Below, in pieces: positions 43,637 through 53,519 of a stretch of DNA of 64,000 bases; position 1 is the stretch's first letter, and each line of letters begins with the position of its first letter. The notes under the pieces are model-generated. The model ran no database searches and had not been told where the DNA came from. It saw nothing but the letters and a program-made list of their open reading frames with translations. Both the position numbers and the translations under genes were made by a program. The stretch comes from Xanthomonas hydrangeae (GTDB taxonomy: Bacteria; Pseudomonadota; Gammaproteobacteria; Xanthomonadales; Xanthomonadaceae), in the NCBI GenBank assembly GCA_905142475.1, contig LR990730.1:3844001-3908000 (forward strand), read 5' to 3'.

Positions 43637-44799
43637 CAGGTTGGCAGTCCAAGCGAGCGACCAAGCTCGTTGAATGTTCCGGTCTTGGCAATTCCCAGCA
43701 TCTGGAAGGCATCGCGATACAGGGTGCGCCCTTCGAGCGTACTCGCCACCAGCGAACGGGCAAACCGCTTCCCCACACGTGCAGTCGTCGTGCGATAAAA
43801 ATCGCCACCACCACTGTTTGCAGCCTGGATAGCGGCCAACCTCGCCTGCTCGGCACGGAATGCCTGCCAGAAAGCATCGCGCCCGAGGCGGCCTGCATCC
43901 AGCATCCGACGCAGCACGACCAGCGTGCTGACCTTGAACTCACGCGCTAGCCTTCGCAGCGCATCGTCCAGCACCTCATCCTCGCGCAATGCTGCGATGA
44001 ACATAGGCAACGGCACCAGCAGCTCAGCTGCGACCTTATTGCACCAATCTTCGATGCCAGTGCCAGGCTGCGCACGGCCTGCGGCCTCAACGCCAGAGTC
44101 GCTCAGCGCCGACTGCCCCAGCCAAAGATGCGCCAGCTCATGAGCCAACGTGAACATCTGCGCCGACTTGCTGTCGGCCCCGTTGATGAAGACCAGCGGC
44201 GCCAGCACATCAGCCAAGGCAAATCCGCGGAACTCCTCGGGATCCAAAGCGCGGGTGTTGTTGCTGCCCACCACGCCGCTGATCATGACCAACACACCAA
44301 GCGCATCGGCTTGAACGACGAACAGCCGCAATGCCTCCGTCCAACTCAGGCACTCACGTCGTGCCTGCACGCTGAAACCCAGCACTTGTCGCAGTTGTTC
44401 GGCAGCCCGATCTGGAGAAATGGAAATATCCAAGCTACCGACAAATGGCAATGGGCGCTGGCCGGTCACCAGCGCTTCATCGCGATACCACGCCTGCCTG
44501 GCTTGGCAGGCATATAGCGTGTCCAGCAGATCAGCGCTGGGCCGCGCAATGGCACGATCCCCGATGGTCCGGAAGTCGGGAATTGGCAGGGGCTCCTCAG
44601 GCGGCCTTGGCAGGAAGAAATATCCAACCGGGGCATGCGTTGCGCGTGCGTAGCTTTCAAGCTGGCGCAATGTTGGCTGCACATCGCCGGCCTCCCATTC
44701 CGGTAGCTTCGGAAAACGCCCTTCCAGCTCCACCGCATCCAATCCCGCGCGTTCGCGCGCCCAGCGAAGCAATTCAGGTTGGACGGCAACTCGGATCAT
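43636..44799 (-). CDS. ImmA/IrrE-family metallopeptidase with HTH-like N-terminus
   Basis: A 387-residue protein. The N-terminal 70 residues resemble a diverged Xre-type helix-turn-helix (RWARERAGLDAVELEGRFPKLPEWE). The middle and C-terminus form the ImmA/IrrE domain with the zinc motif FTLAHELAHLWLG (HExxH, about residue 219). Such proteins cleave a repressor or regulate a toxin gene. It is coupled to the DUF4411 gene and lies 89 bp after the GIY-YIG gene on the same strand. Confidence 0.85.
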   Translation of the reverse strand: MIRVAVQPELLRWARERAGLDAVELEGRFPKLPEWEAGDVQPTLRQLESYARATHAPVGYFFLPRPPEEPLPIPDFRTIGDRAIARPSADLLDTLYACQARQAWYRDEALVTGQRPLPFVGSLDISISPDRAAEQLRQVLGFSVQARRECLSWTEALRLFVVQADALGVLVMISGVVGSNNTRALDPEEFRGFALADVLAPLVFINGADSKSAQMFTLAHELAHLWLGQSALSDSGVEAAGRAQPGTGIEDWCNKVAAELLVPLPMFIAALREDEVLDDALRRLAREFKVSTLVVLRRMLDAGRLGRDAFWQAFRAEQARLAAIQAANSGGGDFYRTTTARVGKRFARSLVASTLEGRTLYRDAFQMLGIAKTGTFNELGRSLGLPT

Positions 44800-44838
44800 G
44801 CGGGGAGTTTACCCAAGACGCACACAAGGCTCTACGCG

Positions 44839-45750
44839 CTAGCCAGCAAAGCCGTCAAGACGTAATTCGGTCAAGGTGCCCACACCGTTCTGCACCGTCT
44901 GTCGTTCAATCACGTCCAAGGAACGGCCGGTCGCATCCTTCCAGTCATCCCAGCCGTTGGACGAACGCCCCAGCAGCAATCCGGATGCAGCACTGGGAGA
45001 ACGAAACAAATAGTCGCTTTCGAATCGGATCTGCGCTCCTTGAATGGACAGCACTCCCTGCTGCAGCAGCTCCTGACGCGTGGCGAGCATGCGATCGGGA
45101 ACCGAGGCAACAGTCTCCAGACGGCCGGTAGAGCCTTTCAAGACCACCATTCCCTCGGTTGTGTACTCGCCCAGGCCTTCGGTCTCCGGGCCGCGACAGT
45201 AATAACGCAGCTTCTGAGCGGCGGCAGTTGGTTGCAGCTTTCGCAACGGCTCGAAAATCGGGTAACCCAATGTTGCCAACAGCACCCGCAACGTCTGGTG
45301 GATTTCGCGGCAATCCGCTTCCATTGGCGCTGGCGTATGCGGCCTGCCACCGCCGGTCCCGTTGTGCAATTGGTAGCGCCCGGCCTCCTGGGCTTGCTGG
45401 ATGGAGCACCATTCAAGATAGATCGCGTGTGTATTTGTCAGGCTCTGGGTCAGTGAAACTGCCACCACCGCACGGTTCCAGAAGTCCTTCTTGGCGTTGT
45501 GTTCCGACAAACGCTGCCGAAGCAGGCCGCTCTGTCCGATATAGGCCTGGTCGCGACCATTGGCCTCGTCCTCGCCAAACAGAAAATACACACCCACCTG
45601 CTCAGACTCCGGCATCGCTAAAAAGTCAGCCATGAGGCTACGTGGTACCTCAATCATCCGCACAATGCGCGTAGTGATCTCGGCAACACGCACACCCTGT
45701 GGATCCCCGGAAGGCAGAAAGATCTGGATGGTCTGCGGATGGCTGCTCAT
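44839..45750 (-). CDS. GIY-YIG nuclease-domain protein with DUF4357
   Basis: A 303-residue protein from the ATG at 45750; the frame is open further upstream but that part is better explained by a small ORF in another frame. A GIY-YIG domain lies at about residues 50-130 (GVYFLFG and AYIGQSGLLRQRLSEHN), with the catalytic arginine and a following E in IYLEWCSIQQA. The C-terminus (SGLLLGRSSNGWDDWKDATG) is a DUF4357 domain. This combination is known mostly from mobile or defence-linked loci; its substrate is unknown. It is translationally coupled to the 53-residue ORF upstream. Confidence 0.85.
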   Translation of the reverse strand: MSSHPQTIQIFLPSGDPQGVRVAEITTRIVRMIEVPRSLMADFLAMPESEQVGVYFLFGEDEANGRDQAYIGQSGLLRQRLSEHNAKKDFWNRAVVAVSLTQSLTNTHAIYLEWCSIQQAQEAGRYQLHNGTGGGRPHTPAPMEADCREIHQTLRVLLATLGYPIFEPLRKLQPTAAAQKLRYYCRGPETEGLGEYTTEGMVVLKGSTGRLETVASVPDRMLATRQELLQQGVLSIQGAQIRFESDYLFRSPSAASGLLLGRSSNGWDDWKDATGRSLDVIERQTVQNGVGTLTELRLDGFAG

Positions 45751-45908
45751 GCGGCGATATTCTCCATTTGGGCACGTACGTTGATCTTGTCGGTGTAGAT
45801 CACTTCGCCGCGATACCCCTGTACGCGCAGCGCTTGCTGAAATCGTTTGGCGAACGCATCCGGATGCGGCTTGCGATGAAAGAGTTGATTGAGCAACGCT
45901 GCGAACAT
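45747..45908 (-). CDS. 53-residue ORF coupled to the GIY-YIG gene
   Basis: The sequence starts MFAALLNQLFHRKPHPD and ends VRAQMENIAA. It has an AAGGAAG ribosome binding site 7 bp before the ATG at 45908, and its TGA overlaps the next ATG (ATGA, 45747-45750). The peptide is basic and helical in its first half. I do not recognise it; it could be the surviving tail of a longer protein or a genuine small partner of the nuclease. The good ribosome binding site and coupling support translation. Confidence 0.6.
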   Translation of the reverse strand: MFAALLNQLFHRKPHPDAFAKRFQQALRVQGYRGEVIYTDKINVRAQMENIAA

Positions 45909-45998
45909 CAGCCATCTTCCTTGTCATGGTGTCGACCTCGGGTACCGCAGACACGCCACAGTTCCAACGATGGCGGCGGTGCCCAGCATGACACAGAA

Positions 45999-46024
45999 AA
46001 AAGCCCCGCTTACGCAGGGCTTTT
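45999..46024. terminator. Bidirectional terminator after purA
   Basis: AAAAGCCC (45999-46006) and GGGCTTTT (46017-46024) form a perfect stem with A and T runs on both sides, so it can act in both directions. It lies 26 bp after the purA stop and marks the border of the defence island. Confidence 0.88.
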
Positions 46025-46049
46025 CGTTACTCCACGCACGTGCCTGCGA

Positions 46050-47781
<1,732 letters not shown>

Positions 47782-47967
47782 TCAGTGACGCACGATCCAC
47801 AGCGCGATCGCGCTCAGCACCAGGGTCACACCGCCGATGGCACGCAGTTGGGCCGTGGGCAGGCTGAACAGCTGCTCGACCATCCGCTTCCAGGCGGCGG
47901 GCGCTGCGAACAGCAGCAGGCCTTCGATGACGGCGATCAGGCATAACGCGGACAGGAACTCGTGCAT
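47782..47967 (-). CDS. yjeT: DUF2065 small membrane protein (YjeT)
   Basis: A 61-residue protein from the ATG at 47967. Two hydrophobic helices (LSALCLIAVIEGLLLFAAP and AIGGVTLVLSAIALWIV) are separated by the conserved AAWKRMVEQLFSLP. It matches E. coli YjeT (DUF2065), an inner-membrane protein of unknown function always close to purA and hflKC, and its place here agrees with that. Longer upstream frames run into REP sequence and are not used. Confidence 0.9.
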   Translation of the reverse strand: MHEFLSALCLIAVIEGLLLFAAPAAWKRMVEQLFSLPTAQLRAIGGVTLVLSAIALWIVRH

Positions 47968-48031
47968 CAGCAACACCAGGACAACGTGGGAGCTGCAGTG
48001 TGCCCGGTTCGGCAGTCCGACACGCCGCACC

Positions 48032-48096
48032 GTAGGAGCGCACCTGGGCGCGATGGGCATTGCCGGTAAAGCAGTCGCGCCCGGGTGCGCTCCTAC
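48032..48096. repeat. REP hairpin 2
   Basis: GTAGGAGCGCACCTGGGCGC and its inverted GGGTGCGCTCCTAC end around GGGCATTGCCGGTAAAGCAG. Confidence 0.88.
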
Positions 48097-48195
48097 GTGG
48101 CAGGGTGGCGTGCCTCGCTAGATCTGCAGACCGTCCGACGCACGATCATTCGATCCACGAAGGCACCGGATCGACACCCGGACACACCACACCTC

Positions 48196-48260
48196 GTAGG
48201 AGCGCACCTGGGCGCGACAGGCATTGCCGGTAAAGCAGTCGCGCCCGGGTGCGCTCCTAC
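48196..48260. repeat. REP hairpin 3
   Basis: Same class as REP 2, 26 bp past the stop of the RAYT gene. Confidence 0.88.
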
Positions 48261-48285
48261 GAGGATGCCGGGGTTTGGTCACCTC

Positions 48286-48750
48286 TCAAAGCCAGATTGC
48301 GTCCCAGAACGGGTAATCATCCATGCGGCTGACCAGCCCGGCCCGGAGGGGATTGGCGATGAGGTAACGCGCGGCTGCGTGCAGGTCCTCGTCCTTGCGC
48401 AACGCGTGGTCGTGGTAGCTGCGGCTCCAGACCGGTGCGTGATGCTGGCGCTGATCGTTCACCGCGCGCGCTGCACACGCTTTCATGCGTGAGACCGCGT
48501 TGGCCAACCCGGTGGTGCTTCCAAGCTGCAACAACCAATGCACATGATCCGGCATCAACACCCAGGCCAGCAGCTTGGCGTCGGAAGGCGTTGCCGCGGT
48601 GAACGCGCGGCAGGCCGCTGCGGCCAGCAGAACATCTGCGAACACAGGACGACGCTGCCATGTCGTGGTGGTCAGCAGGTAAGCGCTGTTGGGCGAAGAA
48701 TGCCTGCCGCGGCGCAGTGCGCGATGCCCAGGAGAGTCGATGTTGGCCAT
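48286..48750 (-). CDS. REP-associated tyrosine transposase (RAYT)
   Basis: A 154-residue IS200/IS605-like Y1 transposase homologue from the ATG at 48750. The HUH-type motif is MPDHVHWLLQL, followed by SRSYHDHALRK and the conserved tail AARYLIANPLRAGLV ending in FWDAIWL. The catalytic Tyr would be in ARYLIANP. RAYTs cut and join REP hairpins. Here REP copies of one class lie on both sides (47685 to 49080). It is inserted between yjeT and hflC, splitting an otherwise conserved operon. Confidence 0.93.
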   Translation of the reverse strand: MANIDSPGHRALRRGRHSSPNSAYLLTTTTWQRRPVFADVLLAAAACRAFTAATPSDAKLLAWVLMPDHVHWLLQLGSTTGLANAVSRMKACAARAVNDQRQHHAPVWSRSYHDHALRKDEDLHAAARYLIANPLRAGLVSRMDDYPFWDAIWL

Positions 48751-48868
48751 GGCGCGATGCTGACGGCCTTGGACCACGCGGGATATCGGCGGTTGCCGCG
48801 TTCTGCGCTAGGGATGCATGTGGCGGCTGACTGTCAAAGGCAATCAGCGGGGTCGACCGGCAAGGCCC

Positions 48869-48891
48869 GTCGCGCCCGGGTGCGCTCCTAC
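48869..48891. repeat. Half REP
   Basis: Only the right arm (GTCGCGCCCGGGTGCGCTCC plus TAC) of the REP class is present. Confidence 0.75.
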
Positions 48892-49015
48892 GGGGCTTAG
48901 TGTGGCCAACCCGACGGGAGAGGCGCTCCAGGCAGCTGCGGATTCCGGACATACCCACCACCATCGCAGTTCACGAAACGCCATCGGCCCGATCCATCGG
49001 CCACACGCGCCACGC

Positions 49016-49080
49016 GTAGGAGCGCACCTGGGCGCGACGGGCATTCCCGGTAAAGCAGTCGCGCCCGGGTGCGCTCCTAC
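49016..49080. repeat. REP hairpin 5
   Basis: GTAGGAGCGCACCTGGGCGC with inverted right end, loop ATTCCCGGTAAAG; same class as REP 2 and 3. Confidence 0.88.
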
Positions 49081-49122
49081 GGTGAGGCGCGCGTCTGTCT
49101 GCACTGCAGTGAGAGGCACATA

Positions 49123-49153
49123 CGACAACGCCCGCGTTAGGCGGGCGTTGTCG
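49123..49153 (-). terminator. Hairpin terminator after hflC
   Basis: CGACAACGCCCGC (49123-49135) and GCGGGCGTTGTCG (49141-49153) form a perfect 13-bp stem with a 5-nt loop, 27 bp after the hflC stop. The T run is on the plus side, so it may act in both directions or as a 3' end stabiliser. Confidence 0.75.
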
Positions 49154-49180
49154 TTTCAAGGCATAGCGATCAGCTAGTGA

Positions 49181-50044
49181 TCAACGATCGCTCTTGAGGT
49201 ACTGCAGGAACGGGTCGTTCTTGTCCAGCACCACCACGCCGTTGCCGTCGGTCATGGAGCCGCGGTAGGCCTCCAGGCTGCGGTAGAACGCGTAGAACGA
49301 CGGATCCTTGGAGCCGGCCTGGCCGTAGATGCGGGCGGCGTCGGCGTCGCCTTCGCCGCGCAGCTTCTGCGCATCGCGCTCGGCGTCGGCCACGATCACG
49401 GTGGACTCGCGGTCGGCCTGGGCGCGGATGGTCAGGGCCTGTTCTTCGCCTTCGGCGCGCAGCTTGCTGGCTTCCTGCTTGCGCTGGGCGCGCATGCGCT
49501 CGTAGACGTCGGTGATCACCTGGCTGTCGGTCGGCAGGTCGATCTGCTTGATGCGCAGGTCGGTGATCTGCATGCCCAAGCCCTTGATGGCACCGTTGAT
49601 GCCCTTGAGCTGGTTGGCGATCAATTCGCTGCGGTCGCCGGAGACCAGCTGCTGCAAGGTGCGCGAGTTGATCTGGTTGCGCAGCGAGTCGGTGATGATC
49701 GGAGCCAGGCGCGAATTGGCCACCGACTCCTCACCACCGGTGGCGCGGTAAAACGCCCGCACATCGGAGATGTAGCCGATGGCGAAGAAGTCCACGCTCA
49801 CGTCTTTCTGCTCGGCGGTGAAGTAGCGCGCCGGGGCGGTGTCCAGCACCTGAAAGCGGCGATCGAACACGCGTACCGACTCCACCACCGGGAGCTTGAA
49901 GTGCAGGCCTGGCTTGAGGTCGGCACGCACTACACGGCCCAGGTTGAGCACCATCGCGGTCTGGTCTTCGCGGACCACGAATACCGAGCCCATCAGGGCC
50001 AGCAGCACGGCGACGATCAGGCCGATGACTAGCGAATTTTTCAT
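49181..50044 (-). CDS. hflC: HflC, SPFH membrane protein regulating FtsH
   Basis: A 287-residue protein: one N-terminal membrane helix (LVIGLIVAVLLALMGSVFVV), then a periplasmic SPFH/band-7 domain (VVRADLKPGLHFKLP) and a coiled coil rich in EAxKLRAEGEEQA and ADRESTVIVADAERD. It forms the HflKC cage around the AAA protease FtsH. Its ATG overlaps the hflK stop (ATGA, 50041-50044), so they are coupled and equimolar. Confidence 0.96.
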   Translation of the reverse strand: MKNSLVIGLIVAVLLALMGSVFVVREDQTAMVLNLGRVVRADLKPGLHFKLPVVESVRVFDRRFQVLDTAPARYFTAEQKDVSVDFFAIGYISDVRAFYRATGGEESVANSRLAPIITDSLRNQINSRTLQQLVSGDRSELIANQLKGINGAIKGLGMQITDLRIKQIDLPTDSQVITDVYERMRAQRKQEASKLRAEGEEQALTIRAQADRESTVIVADAERDAQKLRGEGDADAARIYGQAGSKDPSFYAFYRSLEAYRGSMTDGNGVVVLDKNDPFLQYLKSDR

Positions 50045-51183
50045 TGTTCGGTTCCCTCACGGCCGGTCGGGCGCGGGCCGCGCTCCGGATTGCGGATGCC
50101 CTCGCTGCTGCCGCTGCTTTGCGGCGGGTTCAACAGCACATCCTGCGGCACCATCGACGGCAGGCCGCTGTTGCCCGCAGTGCCGCTGTTGTTGGCGGGC
50201 TTGTTGGCATCGGCCGGCAGCGGCACGTAGATCACCTGGCGGCCATCGCTGCCGATCACCTTGCGGTTCTCCGACAGCACCTTCTGCACGGTTTCCAGCC
50301 ACAGGCGCTTGCGCGTGACCTCGGGGGCGTTGGCGTACTGCTCCTGCAACAAGGTGAAGCGATCGGCGTCGCCCTCGGCCTTGGAGACGGTTGCCTGCTT
50401 GTAGCCTTCGGCGCCGGTCCGGGTGCGCGCACCCTGGCCGCGTGCCTCGGGCACCACCTTGGCGGCGTAGGCCTGGGCTTCGTTGATCAGGCGCTCGCGC
50501 ACCTGCTGGGCGCCGTTGACCTCGTCGAAGGCCGGCTTCACTTCTTCCGGCGGACGCGCGTCCGGCAGGGTCACACCGGTGACGGACAGACCCGTGTTGT
50601 AGGCATCCAGTGCCGCCTGCAGGCGGTCCTTGGAGGCGATGGCCAGCGGGCCGCGATTGTTGAGCACGGTATTGAGGTCGGAACGACCCACCTGCTCACG
50701 CACGGCGCTTTGCGCGGCCTGCTCCAGCACCAGGTCGGCATTGCGCGAACCGAACAGGTACTTGCGCGGGTCGCTGATCTGGTACTGCACGTTGAGCGAG
50801 ACGTTGACGATGTTCTCGTCGCGGGTCAGCACCGGCACCTGGTTGCTGAAGGTCTTGATCTCGGTGGCGTTGACCTTGCGCACCGACTCGACCGGCCAGG
50901 GCAGCTTGAAGTTGGGGCCGGGCTGCAGGATGCGCGAGAACTGGCCGAAGCGCAGCACCACGCCGCGCTGCTGCTCGCCGATGAGCTGGAAGCTGGAGAA
51001 CAGCACCATCAGCACCACCGCGACCAGAATCCAGCGCCCCACGCCGCCATCGAACAGCTCCTTCAACGGGGCGGGCAGATTGCCCCAGCCACCACCGTTG
51101 CCACCACCGCGCGGGCCCCAGGACCTGCGACGGTTGGGGTCCGGGCCGTCTCCGCCCTTGTTGCCGGGTGTGTTCCAGGCCAT
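50041..51183 (-). CDS. hflK: HflK, SPFH membrane protein regulating FtsH
   Basis: A 380-residue partner of HflC. The N-terminus is glycine/asparagine-rich (GGNGGGWGNLP), followed by a membrane helix (WILVAVVLMVLFSSFQLIG), the SPFH domain (GVVLRFGQFSRILQPGPNFKLPWP) and a coiled coil; the C-terminal tail is proline-, serine- and glycine-rich. It is the first gene of the hflKC operon. Confidence 0.96.
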   Translation of the reverse strand: MAWNTPGNKGGDGPDPNRRRSWGPRGGGNGGGWGNLPAPLKELFDGGVGRWILVAVVLMVLFSSFQLIGEQQRGVVLRFGQFSRILQPGPNFKLPWPVESVRKVNATEIKTFSNQVPVLTRDENIVNVSLNVQYQISDPRKYLFGSRNADLVLEQAAQSAVREQVGRSDLNTVLNNRGPLAIASKDRLQAALDAYNTGLSVTGVTLPDARPPEEVKPAFDEVNGAQQVRERLINEAQAYAAKVVPEARGQGARTRTGAEGYKQATVSKAEGDADRFTLLQEQYANAPEVTRKRLWLETVQKVLSENRKVIGSDGRQVIYVPLPADANKPANNSGTAGNSGLPSMVPQDVLLNPPQSSGSSEGIRNPERGPRPTGREGTEQ

Positions 51184-51579
51184 GCACGCTCCATGATCGA
51201 GGGGCTGCGCGGGCCAGTCCCGCAGTGCCGCCGTGTTGTGTGATTCGATGATTCTACTAGATGGGGCAGACCCACCGTTTTGAAAGGCCCCACTTGGTGC
51301 ATCGGCGGTTTAGCCGATGGGGTGAATTAAGCCGGTGGCGGGGGTGGCGGGCGGCCCGGGGCACGGTGTCGGCGCGATTTGGGGGCGAGCGTCGGAGCGT
51401 GCGCGCTGGAGTTGGCAGAGGGTGACCAAGCTTCAGTACTGCACCGATGTCCGAACGGCAACAGCAGCACAGCTGGCTTTGGCATCGACGCGAGGTGGCG
51501 CGTGGTTACCGCGATGACACGTTAGCGTGTCGTCGCGTGGAACGAAGACGCCAACTTCGCTCGCATCGCGCCAACGCAC
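51184..51579. other. 396-bp region between hflK and the PilH-like gene
   Basis: It contains the hflK promoter region and, on the other side, a hairpin (51511-51536). A 60-codon plus-strand frame at 51335-51517 shows no support. Confidence 0.6.
51511..51536 (-). terminator. Hairpin after the PilH-like gene
   Basis: GCGATGACACG and CGTGTCGTCGC pair across a 4-nt loop with one G-T pair, 43 bp after the stop. There is no clear T tract. Confidence 0.5.
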
Positions 51580-51966
51580 TTACGCAGTCGGCGGTTCGTC
51601 TTTCTGGTTGAACACACGCTCCATCACTTCCAGCAATTCGTCTTCGGAGAACGGCTTGGTGATGTAGGCGCGGGCGCCCTGGCGCATGCCCCACATGCGG
51701 TCGGTGTCCTGGTCCTTGGTGGTCACCAGAATCACCGGAATGTGCTGGGTGGTCGGTTCGCGTTTGAGCGTGCGCGTGGCCTGAAATCCATTGAGGTTGG
51801 GCATGACCACATCCATCAACACCAGATCCGGCAGCGAGGACTTGGCCGCTTCCACGCCGGCAGCGCCATCGGTTGCGGTGATGGTTTCGTGCCCCAGCTT
51901 CTCGACGATGCGCTGAATCCCCAGCAGCTGCGACGGCGAGTCGTCGACGATCAGAATGCGAGCCAT
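51580..51966 (-). CDS. CheY-like response regulator, PilH type
   Basis: A 128-residue single receiver domain: acidic pocket in ILIVDDSPSQ, phosphoacceptor Asp in VLMDVVMPNLNG (about residue 52), Thr in LVTTKDQDTDRMWGMRQGA and Lys in YITKPFSEDEL. The sequence NLNGFQATRTLK and the KDQDTD...QGAR stretch are those of PilH-family regulators, which control twitching motility and pilus retraction. A cognate PilJ/ChpA cluster is not in the window. Confidence 0.87.
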   Translation of the reverse strand: MARILIVDDSPSQLLGIQRIVEKLGHETITATDGAAGVEAAKSSLPDLVLMDVVMPNLNGFQATRTLKREPTTQHIPVILVTTKDQDTDRMWGMRQGARAYITKPFSEDELLEVMERVFNQKDEPPTA

Positions 51967-52482
51967 GTGTTTCCCCTAGTGTGCGCGGCGAGTGTAGTGC
52001 GCCGGCCGCGCTTTCGGTAGCTGGGCCCAGGACAGGCGCTGGATGCTTGGTGAGGCTGTTGCGATGTGCGATTTGGCGGCACGTTGTTTTTTGTCGCGGG
52101 CCGCTGCTGGCGTACTACGTCAGATAGGGCACAGTTGGATTCAACAACCTCGCAGATGGACGTTGGTTGATGCTTCGCTGTCTTGCCGTAGCCTCACCCC
52201 AACCCCTCTCCCGGCGGGAGAGGGGCTTTGATCCCTTCTCCCGCCGGGAGAAGGTGGCGCGCAGCGCCGGATGAGGGTGCGGCTGGGAGTCGATGGAGCA
52301 GATCGACATTGGCTGATGTATCGCTTGCCTACCAAACCCTCGCCCCAACCCCGCTCCGCGACCCGGCCCGCGCTAGCAGCGCGAATGCTCCAAGGTATGT
52401 ATGCACGCCACTGGCGCGCCAGCAGTGCCTTATCGCCCCGGAAGAAGAGGGGTTCAATCCCGCTTGCGCTTTTTGGTCCAAC
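51967..52482. other. 516-bp gene-free region with a compound repeat
   Basis: No gene is seen. It holds a 89-bp compound family-3 repeat (52192-52280). Confidence 0.65.
52192..52280. repeat. Compound dispersed palindromic repeat (family 3)
   Basis: Two consecutive hairpins, CCCCTCTCCCG/CGGGAGAGGGG and CCCTTCTCCCG/CGGGAGAAGG, followed by GCCGGATGAGGGTGC. Both arms appear separately at 22676, 24502 and 24639. Confidence 0.8.
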
Positions 52483-53379
52483 TCACACCGTCTCGCCGAA
52501 CGCCTTGGCCAGATTGCGGTACGCCTTCTTCTGCGCATCGTCGGTGGGCGCCGGTGCAAGAATCTCCAGCTCCACGATCTGGTCGCCCGGGGTGGTGCCC
52601 GGCAAGCCGCGGCCACGCAGGCGCAACTTGCGACCGGCGTCCGAATCGGCCGGCACCTTCAACTCCACCGACCCGCCCAGGGTCGGCACGCTGATGGTGG
52701 TGCCCAGCGCGGCCTGCCAGGGCGTGACCTGCAACGTGTACAGGATGTTGCGCCCGTCCACCTCGAACTGCGGGTGCGCGGCGTATTCGATCTCCAGCAG
52801 CAGATTGCCGCCGCCATTGCCCTGCCCGCTCAGCCGGATCACCTGGCCGGGCTGGACGCCCTTGGGCACGCGCACGTCCAGTTGCTTGCCGTTGATGGTG
52901 ATGCGCACGCTGTCGCCTGCATAGACCGCTTCCAGCGGCACCGCCAGCTTGGCGCGGGTGTCGCCACGCGTTTGCGGGCCGGGGCCTGCACCGGGCCCGG
53001 CACCCGGGCCACGCGGACGGCCTCCGCGCTGGCCGGCGAACAGGCTTTCGAAGAAATCGCTGAAGCCGCCGCCGGCGCCGCCGTTGCCGAACACTTCCTC
53101 GTACTCGTAGCCCTGCCCGCCGTTGTAGTTGGGCGGGGCCTGGAACTCGTCGCCCGGGCGGAAACCCTGCGCCTTGAGCTGGTCGTAGGCCTTGCGCTTT
53201 TGCGGGTCGCGCAGCGCCTCGTAGGCTTCGTTGATCGCCTTGAACTTGTCTTCCGCGCCGGCTTCCTTGCTGACGTCGGGGTGGTACTTGCGTGCGAGTC
53301 GGCGGTAGGCCGTCTTGATCTCCGCATCGCCCGCGCTCGGCTCGACGCCCAGCGTTGCGTAGTAATCCTTGAATTCCAT
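52483..53379 (-). CDS. cbpA: CbpA-type J-domain co-chaperone
   Basis: A 298-residue protein. A J domain (residues 1-70) contains YHPDVSKE, i.e. the HPD triad that activates DnaK ATPase. A Gly/Phe-rich linker (residues 80-130) leads to two C-terminal beta domains (RGDTRAKLAVPLEAVYAGDSV and VPTLGGSVELKVPADSDAGRKLRLRGRGLPG). The zinc-finger of DnaJ is absent, which is the CbpA/DjlA-like layout; CbpA also binds curved DNA. It lies 140 bp downstream of hsp20 on the same strand, a stress-chaperone pair. Confidence 0.92.
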   Translation of the reverse strand: MEFKDYYATLGVEPSAGDAEIKTAYRRLARKYHPDVSKEAGAEDKFKAINEAYEALRDPQKRKAYDQLKAQGFRPGDEFQAPPNYNGGQGYEYEEVFGNGGAGGGFSDFFESLFAGQRGGRPRGPGAGPGAGPGPQTRGDTRAKLAVPLEAVYAGDSVRITINGKQLDVRVPKGVQPGQVIRLSGQGNGGGNLLLEIEYAAHPQFEVDGRNILYTLQVTPWQAALGTTISVPTLGGSVELKVPADSDAGRKLRLRGRGLPGTTPGDQIVELEILAPAPTDDAQKKAYRNLAKAFGETV

Positions 53380-53482
53380 CTAATCACCTCTGGAAAAAAA
53401 CGGCCCGCAGCCAAGGCCACGAGCCAGTCATATCGCAGCCGGGCGGGCAACCGCACCTATTCTACGGTGCGGCCGCCGCCGG

Positions 53483-53507
53483 GGAGCGAAGCCGATGACT
53501 TCGCTCC
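53483..53507 (-). terminator. Hairpin between hsp20 and cbpA
   Basis: GGAGCGAAG and CTTCGCTCC form a perfect 9-bp stem with a 7-nt loop 13 bp after the hsp20 stop. Without a T tract it may partially terminate or protect the hsp20 message, giving more Hsp20 than CbpA. Confidence 0.55.
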
Positions 53508-53519
53508 AGGTTCGCCGCC

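Larger units (their letters stand above)
47968..48285. other. 318-bp region with two REP hairpins
   Basis: No gene. It contains REP 2 (48032-48096) and REP 3 (48196-48260). Confidence 0.7.
48751..49180. other. 430-bp region between RAYT and hflC
   Basis: No gene is supported. It holds a half REP (48869-48891), REP 5 (49016-49080) and the hflC terminator hairpin (49123-49153). Confidence 0.65.

Noticed and set aside
45751..45954. N-terminal extension of the GIY-YIG protein
   Set aside because: The extension has low-complexity composition and no conserved domain; a 53-codon ORF in another frame with a good ribosome binding site and ATGA coupling explains the DNA.
51335..51517. 60-codon plus-strand frame between hflK and the PilH-like gene
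   Set aside because: No ribosome binding site and no recognisable composition or motif.
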